Assembly: GCF_011516885.1 (NCBI RefSeq)
Contig: NZ_WOTD01000001.1
Span: forward strand, 186,001 to 250,000
Reading direction: 5' to 3'
From: Acetobacter lambici
GTDB taxonomy: Bacteria > Pseudomonadota > Alphaproteobacteria > Acetobacterales > Acetobacteraceae
Length of the DNA stretch: 64,000 bases
Shown: in pieces, positions 55,564 through 64,000 of the stretch
How positions within the stretch are numbered: the first letter of the stretch is position 1
How the letters are laid out: the number at the start of each line of letters is the position of its first letter
Notes under the pieces: generated by a model
What the model saw: only the letters and a program-made list of their open reading frames with translations
The model's database searches: none
What the model was told of the DNA's origin: nothing
Program-made: the position numbers and the translations under genes

Positions 55564-57886
55564 GCTCGAACGTATTGCCGCACAGCAGGACCGGGCCGCA
55601 GGCCGTGGCCCCTCGCGCCGCAGTTTTCTGCTTACGGCTGCGGGGTCTGCCTTCCTGTTCGGGTTTGCCCGTCAGGGTAAGGCAGCACAGGTTTACCCGC
55701 AGGATGCCCCCGCCGCCTTGCAGGAGGCCAGCGCCTTTGAACCCACAATCTGGTGCTCCATCGCACCGGATGGCTGGGTGAACGTCAACATCATCCGCGC
55801 GGAAATGGGCCAGCATATTGGCACAGCCCTTGCCCGCATTATTGCGGATGAGATGGAAGCCGACTGGAACAAGGTCCGCATTACCTATGTGGACACAGAC
55901 CCCAAATGGGGCCTTATGATTACCGGCGGCTCTTGGTCGGTCTGGATGACATGGGACCAGTTCCGTCAGGCCGGGGCTGCCGCACGCACGGTTATGGTCG
56001 AACAGGGCGCCAAGTTGCTTGGCGTTGCACCTTCGGCCTGTATTGCGCGTAATGGGCAGGTTATTGCGGGCAGCCGCTCCATTGGCTACGGCGATATTGT
56101 CAGCCGCGCGCACCCGACCAAAACCTATACGCCAGAGGAAATGGCCAAGCTGCCGCTCAAGCCCGCATCCGAGCACCGGCTGATTGGCAAGGACGTCAAG
56201 GCGCTGGACATTCCGTCCAAAACCAACGGAACCGCCATTTACGGCATAGACGCCAAGCTGGACGGCATGGTCTATGCCCGCCCCAAACTGCCCCCCACGC
56301 GTTATGGCTCCAAGGTTGTCTCGGTTGATGATAGCGAGGCCAAAAAGGTCAAGGGCTACATCCGCTACATTGTGCTCGAAGACCCATCAGACACCGTTCC
56401 CGGCTGGGTTGCGGTTCTGGCATCCTCCTACCCGGCTGCCATCCGTGCGACAGATGCTCTCAAGGTCGTGTGGACACCGGGCAAAACCGCCAACATTACC
56501 GAGCAGGACATTCTGGACTACGGCCGCAAGCAGATTGCCAACAAGGCCGGTGGCTCCCGCGTGTTCAACGACCCCGGTGTTGACGAAACATTTGCCAAGG
56601 CCGCCAAGGTGGTCGAGCAGACCTATACCTGCTCCTCCGTGCTGCATTACCAGCTTGAACCCATGAACGCGCTGGCCCGCCAGCACGAAGGCAAGTGGGA
56701 AGTGCATTGTGGCAACCAGTGGCAGACCCTCTTCCTGCCCGTTATAGCCAAGGCTTTGCAGGTTCCTGAATCCGAAGTGGTCATGCGCAGCTATCTGCTG
56801 GGTGGGGGCTTTGGCCGCCGCCTGAACGGGGATTACGCAGTGCCTGCGGCCCTTATTTCCGAGGCCATTGGTGGCAAGCCGGTCAAGCTGATCTTTACCC
56901 GCTCGGACGACGTGCTGTTTGATTCCATCCGCTCCCCCTCCGTGCAGACGGTCCGTGCCGCACTGGGCCAAGATGGTGCAATTACGGCATGGCAGCACCA
57001 TGCATCCGCTGGCTGGCCGACCCGCGTTATGGCCAGCGCGTTTATGGAAAAAGGCGAAGATGGCAAACCCTACGACCAGTTTGCCATTGCTGGTGCTGAC
57101 CACTGGTACGACGTAGGCCCCATGCTGGTGCGCGCACTGGACAACGATCTGGCGAGCGATACCTTCCGCCCCGGCTGGCTGCGCTCAGTCAGTTCCGGTT
57201 GGACCCCATGGGCGCATGAGAGCTTTCTGGATGAAATAGCCTATGCCCGCAAGCTGGACCCGGTGGACTACCGCCTGAGCCTGCTGGATAGCAAAGGCCG
57301 CAATGCAGGCAGCGCGCCCAACTCCGTGGGTGGGGCCAGCCGTCAGGCCAATGTGCTCAGGCATCTGGTGGAAAAATGCGGCTATGGCAAAGTCTCCCTG
57401 CCTGCGGATACAGCCATTGGCATTGCCACCACTTTTGGGCAGGAACGCAACATGCCAACATGGACGGCAGGCGCCGTGCAGGTGCATGTTGACCGCAAAA
57501 CAGGCGTTGTAACCTGCCAGAAAATCTGGCTGGTGCTGGATGCGGGCACCATTATTGACCCCGATGGCGCAGCTGCACAGACCGAAGGTGGTGCATTGTG
57601 GGGGCTAAGCATGGCCTTGTTTGAGGGAACGGAAATTGTGGACGGCAACGTGCGCGACCGGAACCTGAACACCTACACCCCACTGCGTATTGCGGATGTG
57701 CCGGAGATGGATGTTGAATTCCTGCCCAGCACGGAAAAACCCATGGGTCTGGGCGAGCCGGGTGTAACAACCATTGCACCTGCTGTGGGCAATGCCATCT
57801 TCAACGCCGTGGGTGTGCGCCTGCGCCACCTGCCCATCCGCCCGGCGGATGTGCTTAAAGGCCTGAAAGAAAAAGGGAACGCCTGA
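55556..57886 (+). CDS. Membrane-bound dehydrogenase, molybdopterin subunit
   Basis: A 776-residue molybdopterin-cytosine-dinucleotide enzyme of the xanthine oxidase family, in the aldehyde dehydrogenase / isoquinoline 1-oxidoreductase beta subgroup. A Tat signal (PSRRSFLLTAAGSAFLFGF) sends it folded to the periplasm. Cofactor-binding features: GGGFGRRLNGDYAVPAA, YQLEPMNALA and the C-terminal MGLGEPGVTTIAP with the catalytic Glu. In acetic acid bacteria this three-subunit enzyme oxidises acetaldehyde to acetic acid. Close relatives act on other aldehydes or N-heterocycles, so the substrate is inferred. AAGGAGG precedes the ATG inside the FeS gene. Confidence 0.92.
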   Translation: MGKLERIAAQQDRAAGRGPSRRSFLLTAAGSAFLFGFARQGKAAQVYPQDAPAALQEASAFEPTIWCSIAPDGWVNVNIIRAEMGQHIGTALARIIADEMEADWNKVRITYVDTDPKWGLMITGGSWSVWMTWDQFRQAGAAARTVMVEQGAKLLGVAPSACIARNGQVIAGSRSIGYGDIVSRAHPTKTYTPEEMAKLPLKPASEHRLIGKDVKALDIPSKTNGTAIYGIDAKLDGMVYARPKLPPTRYGSKVVSVDDSEAKKVKGYIRYIVLEDPSDTVPGWVAVLASSYPAAIRATDALKVVWTPGKTANITEQDILDYGRKQIANKAGGSRVFNDPGVDETFAKAAKVVEQTYTCSSVLHYQLEPMNALARQHEGKWEVHCGNQWQTLFLPVIAKALQVPESEVVMRSYLLGGGFGRRLNGDYAVPAALISEAIGGKPVKLIFTRSDDVLFDSIRSPSVQTVRAALGQDGAITAWQHHASAGWPTRVMASAFMEKGEDGKPYDQFAIAGADHWYDVGPMLVRALDNDLASDTFRPGWLRSVSSGWTPWAHESFLDEIAYARKLDPVDYRLSLLDSKGRNAGSAPNSVGGASRQANVLRHLVEKCGYGKVSLPADTAIGIATTFGQERNMPTWTAGAVQVHVDRKTGVVTCQKIWLVLDAGTIIDPDGAAAQTEGGALWGLSMALFEGTEIVDGNVRDRNLNTYTPLRIADVPEMDVEFLPSTEKPMGLGEPGVTTIAPAVGNAIFNAVGVRLRHLPIRPADVLKGLKEKGNA

Positions 57887-57950
57887 CCTTACCCCGGTCA
57901 GGCTAAATACAAAAACCGGTCCGTACATATAGCGGGCCGGCCCCATGATT

Positions 57951-57996
57951 AAAAAAAACCCCAGCCCGGCATGGTTATGCGGACTGGGGGTTTTTT
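57951..57996. terminator. Bidirectional terminator of the dehydrogenase operon
   Basis: CCCCAGCCCGGCAT pairs with ATGCGGACTGGGG (a few mismatches), with A8 before and T6 after. A second weaker stem, CCGGTCCG/CGGGCCGG, lies just upstream at 57915-57940. Confidence 0.9.
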
Positions 57997-58045
57997 ATGG
58001 CGGGCTGTCATGCTGCCGCACTAAAAACCAATATGCGGCAACCGC

Positions 58046-58486
58046 TCAGGCGGACACAGCAGCAGCCGTGCGAATGGCGCGGGCCATGGCTTCCACCCCG
58101 TTGCCACGATTGGTGGACAGGGCCTGCACCAGCCCAAGATCACGCAGAAATCCGGGGTCCGTTGCCTGAATTTCCTCCCGCGTGCGGCCTGAATAGACGC
58201 GCAGCAGCAACGCGACCAACCCACACACAATGGCGGCATCAGACAGGCCAGCAAAGTAGAGCCTGCCGTCTGCTTCTTTTTCCTCCAGCCAGACCTGACT
58301 CTGGCAGCCGGGCACGCGGTGCGCATCGTTGCACCACTCGGGCGGGAATGGTGGCAGTTTGCGCCCCATTTCTATGATGTACTGGTAGCGCTCCATCCAG
58401 TCATCAAACACGTCCAGCTCATCGCCAATGGCTTCGATCGCTTCTGCCGCAGTGTCTTCCTGCGGATTAACAAATGGTGCTTCCAT
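58046..58486 (-). CDS. sufE: SufE sulfur-acceptor protein
   Basis: A 146-residue SufE that takes sulfur from the SufS cysteine desulfurase for Fe-S assembly. The active Cys is in HRVPGCQSQVWLE; DWMERYQYIIEMGRKLPPFP is the conserved start of the fold and LLLRVYSGRTREEI the later helix. Its ATG overlaps the hslU stop by one base. The Fe-S demand of the neighbouring dehydrogenase is notable, but sufE is on the opposite strand. Confidence 0.95.
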   Translation of the reverse strand: MEAPFVNPQEDTAAEAIEAIGDELDVFDDWMERYQYIIEMGRKLPPFPPEWCNDAHRVPGCQSQVWLEEKEADGRLYFAGLSDAAIVCGLVALLLRVYSGRTREEIQATDPGFLRDLGLVQALSTNRGNGVEAMARAIRTAAAVSA

Positions 58487-59799
58487 TATAAAATAAACCT
58501 GCTCAGATCACCCTTCCGGGCCAAAGGTGCCACCTTGTCGCGCACCATGGCGCCATCCACCACAACATTTTCGCCCTGACGGTCGGAGGCTGTGAAAGAA
58601 ATATCCTCCAGTAGTTTTTCCAGCACCGTGGCAAGCCTGCGCGCACCAATATTTTCCACCCGGTCGTTAATATCGGCGGCCAGTTCCGCAAGTGCATCCA
58701 CCGCATCATCGGCAAACGTCAGGCTTACACCCTCGGTTTTCATCAAGGCGGTATACTGCTTGAGCAGCGAATGTTCCGGGTCGGTCAGAATACGCCGCAG
58801 ATCATCGCGCGAGAGGGGCTGTAATTCCACGCGGATGGGCAGACGCCCCTGCAATTCGGGCAAAAGGTCTGATGGCTTGGCCAGATGGAACGCGCCCGAG
58901 GCAATGAACAGAATATGGTCGGTTTTGACCGGCCCGTGCTTGGTGGAAACAGTCGTCCCTTCAATAAGGGGGAGCAGGTCACGCTGCACCCCCTCGCGCG
59001 AGACATCGCCCCCCTTCATCCCCGTTTCGGATGAGCGGGCGCACACCTTGTCGATCTCGTCCAAAAAGACAATGCCGTTGTTCTGCACATGGGCCACGGC
59101 TTCCCGCGTCAGGCTTTCGCTATCCAGCAGGCGCTCGGCTTCTTCACGCCGCAGATGTTCGCGGGCGGCGGAAATCTTGAGTTTTTTCTGTTTGGGCGCG
59201 CGGTTCATGAAGCCTTTCATCATGTCCCCAATATTGATCACGCTCCCCGGCATCATACCCGGCATATCCCCCGGCCCGGTGGGGGCTGGCTCGGTTACGG
59301 CAATATCAATTTCCTTATCCTCAAGCTGCCCGCTGCGCAGCATGGTACGGAACTTGCTTTTGGTATCGGCCGAGGAGCCCTCGCCCGCCTGCACATTGAT
59401 AATCCGCTCTTCCGCCGCTTGGGCAGCCTGCTCCTCCACATCCTTGCGGCGCAGGTCCTTGAGCATGACAATAGCGGCATCCACAAGGTCGCGCACAATG
59501 CTGTCCACGTCCCGGCCAACATAGCCGACCTCGGTAAACTTGGTGGCCTCAACCTTAAGGAATGGAGCCTGCGCCAGTTTGGCCAGCCTGCGGGCAATCT
59601 CGGTTTTGCCGCAGCCGGTCGGGCCGATCATGAGGATGTTCTTGGGTACGACCTCCTCACGCATGGCCTCGGGCAGTTGTGCCCGGCGCCAGCGGTTGCG
59701 CATGGCAATGGCAACCGCACGTTTGGCATCCCCCTGACCCACAATGTAGCGGTCAAGTTCGGCAACAATGTCACGCGGGGAAAGATGGGGGGCTTGCAT
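58486..59799 (-). CDS. hslU: HslU ATPase of the HslUV protease
   Basis: A 437-residue AAA+ unfoldase. [17 protein letters not shown] is Walker A and [11 protein letters not shown] is Walker B. The pore motif GYVGRD ([11 protein letters not shown]), the I-domain with an MPGMMPGS stretch (about 110-230) and the C-terminal LSRFIL that docks into HslV are all present. The start overlaps the hslV stop. Works with HslV to degrade misfolded or regulatory proteins under stress. Confidence 0.97.
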   Translation of the reverse strand: MQAPHLSPRDIVAELDRYIVGQGDAKRAVAIAMRNRWRRAQLPEAMREEVVPKNILMIGPTGCGKTEIARRLAKLAQAPFLKVEATKFTEVGYVGRDVDSIVRDLVDAAIVMLKDLRRKDVEEQAAQAAEERIINVQAGEGSSADTKSKFRTMLRSGQLEDKEIDIAVTEPAPTGPGDMPGMMPGSVINIGDMMKGFMNRAPKQKKLKISAAREHLRREEAERLLDSESLTREAVAHVQNNGIVFLDEIDKVCARSSETGMKGGDVSREGVQRDLLPLIEGTTVSTKHGPVKTDHILFIASGAFHLAKPSDLLPELQGRLPIRVELQPLSRDDLRRILTDPEHSLLKQYTALMKTEGVSLTFADDAVDALAELAADINDRVENIGARRLATVLEKLLEDISFTASDRQGENVVVDGAMVRDKVAPLARKGDLSRFIL

Positions 59800-60398
59800 C
59801 AGGCGTTTTCTCCCGCAGTGCTGGCATCCAGCGTTTCTATCCGCACGGAATGGTTGGTATAAACACAGATATCGCCAGCAATCTTCATGGCGCGGGTGAC
59901 AATTTCCGCAGCACTCAGCCCATCTACCGTCAGTAGTGCCCGGGCAGCGGAAAGGGCGTAATTACCACCCGAGCCAATGGCGATAATGCCGTCCTCTGGT
60001 TCCAGTACATCACCATTGCCTGTCAGGGTAAAGGAGTGTTCCGCATCGGCTACGGCCATCATGGCCTCCAGCCGGCGCAGGTAGCGGTCCGTGCGCCAGT
60101 CCTTGGCCAGTTCCACGCAGGCGCGCTCCAACTGGTTGGGGTAACGCTCCAGCTTGGCCTCCAACCGTTCCAGCAGCGTAAAGGCATCCGCCGTGGCACC
60201 GGCAAACCCTGCCAGAATGCTGCCAGAGGGGCCAATGCGCCGGACCTTGCGGGCGTTGCCCTTGATCACGGTGCTGCCCAGCGTGACCTGACCGTCACCC
60301 GCCATGGCAACCTGCGCACCCCGGCGCACACAAAGAATGGTGGTCCCGTGCCAGCCGACGGGATCATGCGAAGACGAAGCAGAATGAAAACTATCCAT
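59799..60398 (-). CDS. hslV: HslV peptidase of the HslUV protease
   Basis: A 199-residue proteasome-like threonine peptidase. The mature enzyme begins at the Thr in [12 protein letters not shown], so about 18 residues ([18 protein letters not shown]) are a propeptide-like extension typical of alphaproteobacteria. [12 protein letters not shown] and [18 protein letters not shown] are conserved. ATG at 60398 is chosen; a TTG at 60434 has no ribosome site. Stop/start overlap with hslU. It lies 45 bases downstream of the sensor kinase gene on the same strand. Confidence 0.96.
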   Translation of the reverse strand: MDSFHSASSSHDPVGWHGTTILCVRRGAQVAMAGDGQVTLGSTVIKGNARKVRRIGPSGSILAGFAGATADAFTLLERLEAKLERYPNQLERACVELAKDWRTDRYLRRLEAMMAVADAEHSFTLTGNGDVLEPEDGIIAIGSGGNYALSAARALLTVDGLSAAEIVTRAMKIAGDICVYTNHSVRIETLDASTAGENA

Positions 60399-60443
60399 AA
60401 CACCAAGAAATAGGCGTTCTGGCGCAGGACACAAGAGGGCGGG

Positions 60444-62438
60444 CTATGCTGCCAGCATAGCCCTTACATCTCCCAGCAACGCATCACGCGTGTAAGGCTT
60501 GTGCAGAACGGCAACCCCTTCGGGCAGAACACCAAAATCCGCATAGCCGGTTACAAACAGAACCGGCAAGTCGGCACGGACGTCGTGGATGCGCCGTGCG
60601 GCCTCGCCCCCGTTCATGCCCGGCATCATCACGTCCATGACCACAAGGGCAATGCTGGTGGTGGACTGTACTTTTTCCACCGCCTCCGCACCACTTGCCG
60701 CCTCCATGACCTCATACCCAGCGCGGCGTAAAAAGCCGCTGGTTACCGCACGCACGCCCGGTTCGTCATCCACGACCAGAATGGTGCTGCCTACTCCGTT
60801 TTCGGGCAGGACACGGGCAATGGTCTGCACCGTGTTGGCCGGTACCGCGGGAATGGCCGCCGCCATCTCCTGATCCATAGCGGGGAACCATAGCTCTACC
60901 GATGTGCCGCCACCGGGGGCGCTATCCACCCGCACCTCTCCCCCACAATGGCTGATGAAGCCGTAGATCATGGACAGGCCAAGCCCAACACCCTGCCCCG
61001 TACCTTTGGTGGTAAAGAACGGGTCAAAAATACGGGCGCGTATGTCCTCCGTCATGCCAATGCCGCGGTCTGTGACCTGCACCACAACCCATGCACCCGC
61101 ATGCTCACGCCCGACATGCCGTCCCAGCAGGCGCGCAACCCGCCGGACGGAAACACAGGTCGCCCCTCCCTCAGACTGGGCATCCAGTGCGTTAATGCAC
61201 AGGCTGAACACTGCCAGTTCAAGCTGCACCGCATCGGTCCAGACTGGAGGCAGGGCCTCGTCAGGAATACTGAAGCGCACACTGCTGAAGCGGCTCATAC
61301 CTTCCAGCCGGGAGGTGTCCAGCGCCCCACGGATTTCCTCAGGCACTTTCCCCTGCTTCATGAAGTTCTGAAGGTTTTCCAGCACGTCATGCATATCCAC
61401 CCGCTGGCAAACCAGATGCCTTGGGCGGCTGAAGTCCAGCAGCTTGCGGGTTAACACAGCCCCACGTCGGGCGGCCTCCATGGCGTTCTCATACAGCCGG
61501 ACGACCGAGGCCTCCTTTGGTGGCTCCAGATCCTGCACAAGCTCCAAGGAGCCCTGAATGGCCGTAAGCAGGTTGTTAAAGTCATGCGCAATGCCACCAG
61601 CCAGCGTGCCAATGGCCTGCATTTTTTGCGCCTGCCGCAACCGCTGCTCCAGACTTAAAAGCTCGCTGACATCGCGGTCGATCAGAATGGAGTAATCGGA
61701 CAGCATGGCCGACTGCACGGGAGTATTCCGCAGGCTGTCCAGCCGCACGCGCGTCAGGTCATGCCAGCGGGCCGGACCGTCGTGCGCAGGGAGCTGGAGC
61801 ACCTGCTGGTCACGCCCGGTCTGGGCAAGCTGGCCTTCAGCCTCCTTCAGACTTTCCAGTCTTGGGCCATCCACCAGATCCTCTTCGCGCTGGCCAATGC
61901 ACTGCGCGACCGTATGCCCCAACTGGCTTGCCATCTGCTGATTAAGCCGCACAAAGCAGCCAGCCTGATCCTTGACCGCAAGCCCGAAAGGCAGGTTGTC
62001 CAGCAGGCCACGCAGGAGCAGGCGTTCGCACTCCAGCTCTTTTTCCAAAAAGTACCGCGCGGCCGCCTGCCCAACCATGGAGAGCAGGGTTTCATCATCC
62101 CACGGCTTGTATGCAAAAAAGGAAATCTGACCCCGGTTCAGGGCAGCCTCCACGGCCGAAATATCGGCATACCCCGTGAGCAGAATGGCCCCCGCAGCAG
62201 AAAGCTCGCGCGCATGGGCCAAAAAGACATCACCCGTCATGCCCGGCATGCGCTGGTCAGAAACAATGACCGCAACGCCGGGATTCTGGCGCAGGCGATC
62301 CAGCCCTTCCTCCCCCGAGGACGCGGTCAGAACCGTATAAGCACTCTCCAGCAGATCGGACAGTGCGACCAGAATTTCGGGCTCGTCATCCACAACGAGC
62401 ACCAAAGGGCGCTGTGTTGGTTCATATAACGTGCTCAC
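60444..62438 (-). CDS. Hybrid sensor kinase: receiver-PAS-HisKA-HATPase-receiver
   Basis: 664 residues, cytosolic, without membrane spans. An N-terminal receiver (VVDDEPEIL, phospho-Asp 61 in VSDQRMPG, Lys in AYKPWDDE) is followed by a PAS-like domain (about 140-265). The kinase core has phospho-acceptor His285 in LAGGIAHDFNNLL and ATP-site motifs DRGIGMTE and GVGLGLSMIYG. A C-terminal receiver carries VVMDVMMPGMNG. GTG at 62438 has AGGAGAGG six bases upstream and overlaps the upstream kinase gene by 17 bases. No DNA-binding partner is visible, so its output is unknown. Confidence 0.9.
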   Translation of the reverse strand: MSTLYEPTQRPLVLVVDDEPEILVALSDLLESAYTVLTASSGEEGLDRLRQNPGVAVIVSDQRMPGMTGDVFLAHARELSAAGAILLTGYADISAVEAALNRGQISFFAYKPWDDETLLSMVGQAAARYFLEKELECERLLLRGLLDNLPFGLAVKDQAGCFVRLNQQMASQLGHTVAQCIGQREEDLVDGPRLESLKEAEGQLAQTGRDQQVLQLPAHDGPARWHDLTRVRLDSLRNTPVQSAMLSDYSILIDRDVSELLSLEQRLRQAQKMQAIGTLAGGIAHDFNNLLTAIQGSLELVQDLEPPKEASVVRLYENAMEAARRGAVLTRKLLDFSRPRHLVCQRVDMHDVLENLQNFMKQGKVPEEIRGALDTSRLEGMSRFSSVRFSIPDEALPPVWTDAVQLELAVFSLCINALDAQSEGGATCVSVRRVARLLGRHVGREHAGAWVVVQVTDRGIGMTEDIRARIFDPFFTTKGTGQGVGLGLSMIYGFISHCGGEVRVDSAPGGGTSVELWFPAMDQEMAAAIPAVPANTVQTIARVLPENGVGSTILVVDDEPGVRAVTSGFLRRAGYEVMEAASGAEAVEKVQSTTSIALVVMDVMMPGMNGGEAARRIHDVRADLPVLFVTGYADFGVLPEGVAVLHKPYTRDALLGDVRAMLAA

Positions 62439-64000
62439 CGCGCCTCTCCTCTCCTGTTTTGTAGGGCACACGGATGGTAAAACAGGCACCACCCAAGGTC
62501 CCTGAGTTTGTTATAACAATACTCCCGCCGTGTGCCTGCACAACCCCATACGCCGTTGCCAGACCAAGCCCGGTCCCCGAGCCTACAGGTTTTGTTGTAA
62601 AAAACGGTTCAAAAACGCGTTCCTGCAATTCCTGTGGTACCCTCGGCCCTGTATCCGATATCTGCAACACGTAATTTTCGGTCCCTCCGGCCTCTGCCGC
62701 CTCCAAAAAAGAGGCAATCAGAATCTGGTCCTTGCGTCTGCCAGGCACGATCCCCCCCTGCTTGCGGGCTGTCTCGCGCTTTTCCAGAATGGCGTCGGCT
62801 GCGTTGCTCACAATGTTCATGACCACCTGATTGACCAGCGCCGCCTGACAGACCAGTTCGGGCGGTGCTTCCAACCGACATTCCACGGCTATTTCCTGCC
62901 CGAGTTTGGGGGCCAGAAGTGTCAGCACCATGGCAATGGCGTCCGGCACATCCAGCCGGCGGAATTCGCCTTCCTCCAGACGGGAAAAACGCCGCAGGCT
63001 GGCAACCAGTTCACGCAGTCTGGACAGGCCGACAAGGGAGGAGGCCAGCCGCTCGGACCCTTTGGTCAGCGCGGCTTCCGCCACCACGGTATCGCCCTGC
63101 CTTACAGCCTGCAAAGCCTGCGCCATACTGCGTTTGACCGTGTTCTCATGCGCCAGCACAAAAGCCAGTGGGTTATTGAACTCATGCGCAATACCAGCAG
63201 CGAGTTCCCCCAGAGAAGCCATTTTGGCGGACTGCACCAGTTTGACCTGCGCATCGATCAACTTACGGTTAGCGGCCGCCAGATCCGCATTAACCCGGCG
63301 TAACGCATCGGCCAGCGCCATACGCGCACGGGCACTTTCTATATGCGCTTCCTCACGCCGGGCTTCGTCTTGCAAGGTTTTGCGGCGCACAAGGCTGCTT
63401 ATGCGTGCGACCAGCAATGCGGGTTCTATGTCCGAATCCGTCAGGTCATCCACGCCGGCATTAAACGCCATCCGTATTTTTTCTGCCGTAAGCTGGCCAT
63501 GTTCCACAACGCCCAGCACACGGGTGCATTGGCGGCTCCTGCGTCGGAAGGCGGAAACGGTCTGCGCCAGCGCCAACCCGTTAAAGGCCGGGCAGCTCAG
63601 ATCCACCACAATACAGTCTGGCTGGATGCGCCCGGCACTGACATTGGACAACTCAAGCCGGTCGGGGTCCTCCACCAGCTTTGCGTCCTCGCCATTCTGG
63701 CGCAGCATTTTGACAATACGGGGGGTTTTGCCAACATTGGCCCCATCGGGCCATGCCCATAAAATACCACCGGGCGCGGTCACGACGGATACGCGCGGCT
63801 GGCGGAACACGGCTCCCTCACGCTCGGCTGTTTCATCCCCGAATTCGCGCAGGAGAGCGCATATCCGAAAAATCAGAAAAACCGGGTCATCCGTTGCGCA
63901 AAAGCAGGCATCCGCCCCGCGCTCGAGAATTTCGCGCTCCTGCTCCGCGTTATGTTCGTCCACCAGCACAACAACGGGTATGCCCCGTGTGGCCGATGTC
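62422..64000 (-). CDS. Second sensor kinase with receiver domains, N terminus outside window
   Basis: The frame stays open to the window edge (TSATRGIPVVVLVDEH is readable past the first in-frame start), so the protein begins beyond it. Visible parts: the end of one receiver (ILERGADACFCA), a second receiver with its Asp in CIVVDLSCPAFNG, a coiled linker, HisKA with MASLGELAAGIAHEFNNPLA, and an HATPase domain ending GSGTGLGLATAYGVVQAHGG. It overlaps the hybrid kinase gene by 17 bases. The two are translationally coupled and probably act in one phosphorelay. Signal unknown. Confidence 0.88.
   Translation of the reverse strand, partial: TSATRGIPVVVLVDEHNAEQEREILERGADACFCATDDPVFLIFRICALLREFGDETAEREGAVFRQPRVSVVTAPGGILWAWPDGANVGKTPRIVKMLRQNGEDAKLVEDPDRLELSNVSAGRIQPDCIVVDLSCPAFNGLALAQTVSAFRRRSRQCTRVLGVVEHGQLTAEKIRMAFNAGVDDLTDSDIEPALLVARISSLVRRKTLQDEARREEAHIESARARMALADALRRVNADLAAANRKLIDAQVKLVQSAKMASLGELAAGIAHEFNNPLAFVLAHENTVKRSMAQALQAVRQGDTVVAEAALTKGSERLASSLVGLSRLRELVASLRRFSRLEEGEFRRLDVPDAIAMVLTLLAPKLGQEIAVECRLEAPPELVCQAALVNQVVMNIVSNAADAILEKRETARKQGGIVPGRRKDQILIASFLEAAEAGGTENYVLQISDTGPRVPQELQERVFEPFFTTKPVGSGTGLGLATAYGVVQAHGGSIVITNSGTLGGACFTIRVPYKTGEERRGEHVI

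Overview
The window is a gene-dense, GC-rich bacterial chromosome segment that reads as an acetic acid bacterium, most likely Acetobacter or a close relative. The main reasons are an AarC-type succinyl-CoA:acetate CoA-transferase with Glu at position 294, a 436-residue citrate synthase of the Acetobacter AarA type beside a SixA/AarB phosphatase, and a three-subunit membrane-bound molybdopterin/FeS/cytochrome c dehydrogenase of the acetaldehyde dehydrogenase type. The alphaproteobacterial gene style (TrcR, HslV with an N-terminal extension, a ROSE-type RNA thermometer before hsp20) fits. Species cannot be fixed from the sequence alone. I saw no rRNA, tRNA, CRISPR array, insertion sequence or prophage.

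Layout. 1-6.8 kb: end of a CorC-like CBS protein, a DsbA-like protein, a very long SMC and an unknown membrane-anchored protein. 6.9-12 kb: the acetate-resistance neighbourhood, with aarC on the minus strand, then a frameshifted phosphatase, chorismate mutase, sixA and aarA on the plus strand. 12-20.5 kb: an unknown 79-residue protein, pyrE, murI, a polyprenyl diphosphate synthase, a TrmN6-like methyltransferase, the nrdA-nrdB operon with a pair of NrdR-like boxes, and a Gfo/Idh oxidoreductase. 20.7-25.5 kb: secDF, a lipoprotein, mscL, rpmE, and hsp20 behind a ROSE element. 25.7-36.5 kb: trcR, two divergent DUF465 mini-proteins, purEK, two overlapping radC paralogs, a UvrD/PcrA helicase, prmA, aminopeptidase P and an NAD-type isocitrate dehydrogenase.

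36.5-48.9 kb: a LysR regulator and a FUSC exporter with an LTTR-like site between them, prfC, rpsD, hdeD, a Na+/H+ exchanger fused to a cyclic-nucleotide-binding-like domain, two tiny envelope proteins, a frameshifted peptide-binding protein, and a lone pstS. 48.9-53.2 kb: the rpmI-rplT-pheS-pheT run on the minus strand. 53.7-57.9 kb: the dehydrogenase operon, preceded by a perfect FNR-type box. 58-64 kb: sufE, hslU and hslV, downstream of two overlapping sensor kinases with receiver domains, the last one cut by the window edge.

How it fits together. Citrate synthase, AarC and isocitrate dehydrogenase supply the acetate-assimilating, acetate-detoxifying TCA route. The periplasmic dehydrogenase would make the acetic acid. 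HdeD, MscL, Hsp20, HslUV and the NhaP-like exchanger are plausible acid or stress partners. The most unusual items are the overlapping radC pair, in which one member keeps the JAMM metal site and the other has lost it, and two genes broken at homopolymers (C14 and T6).
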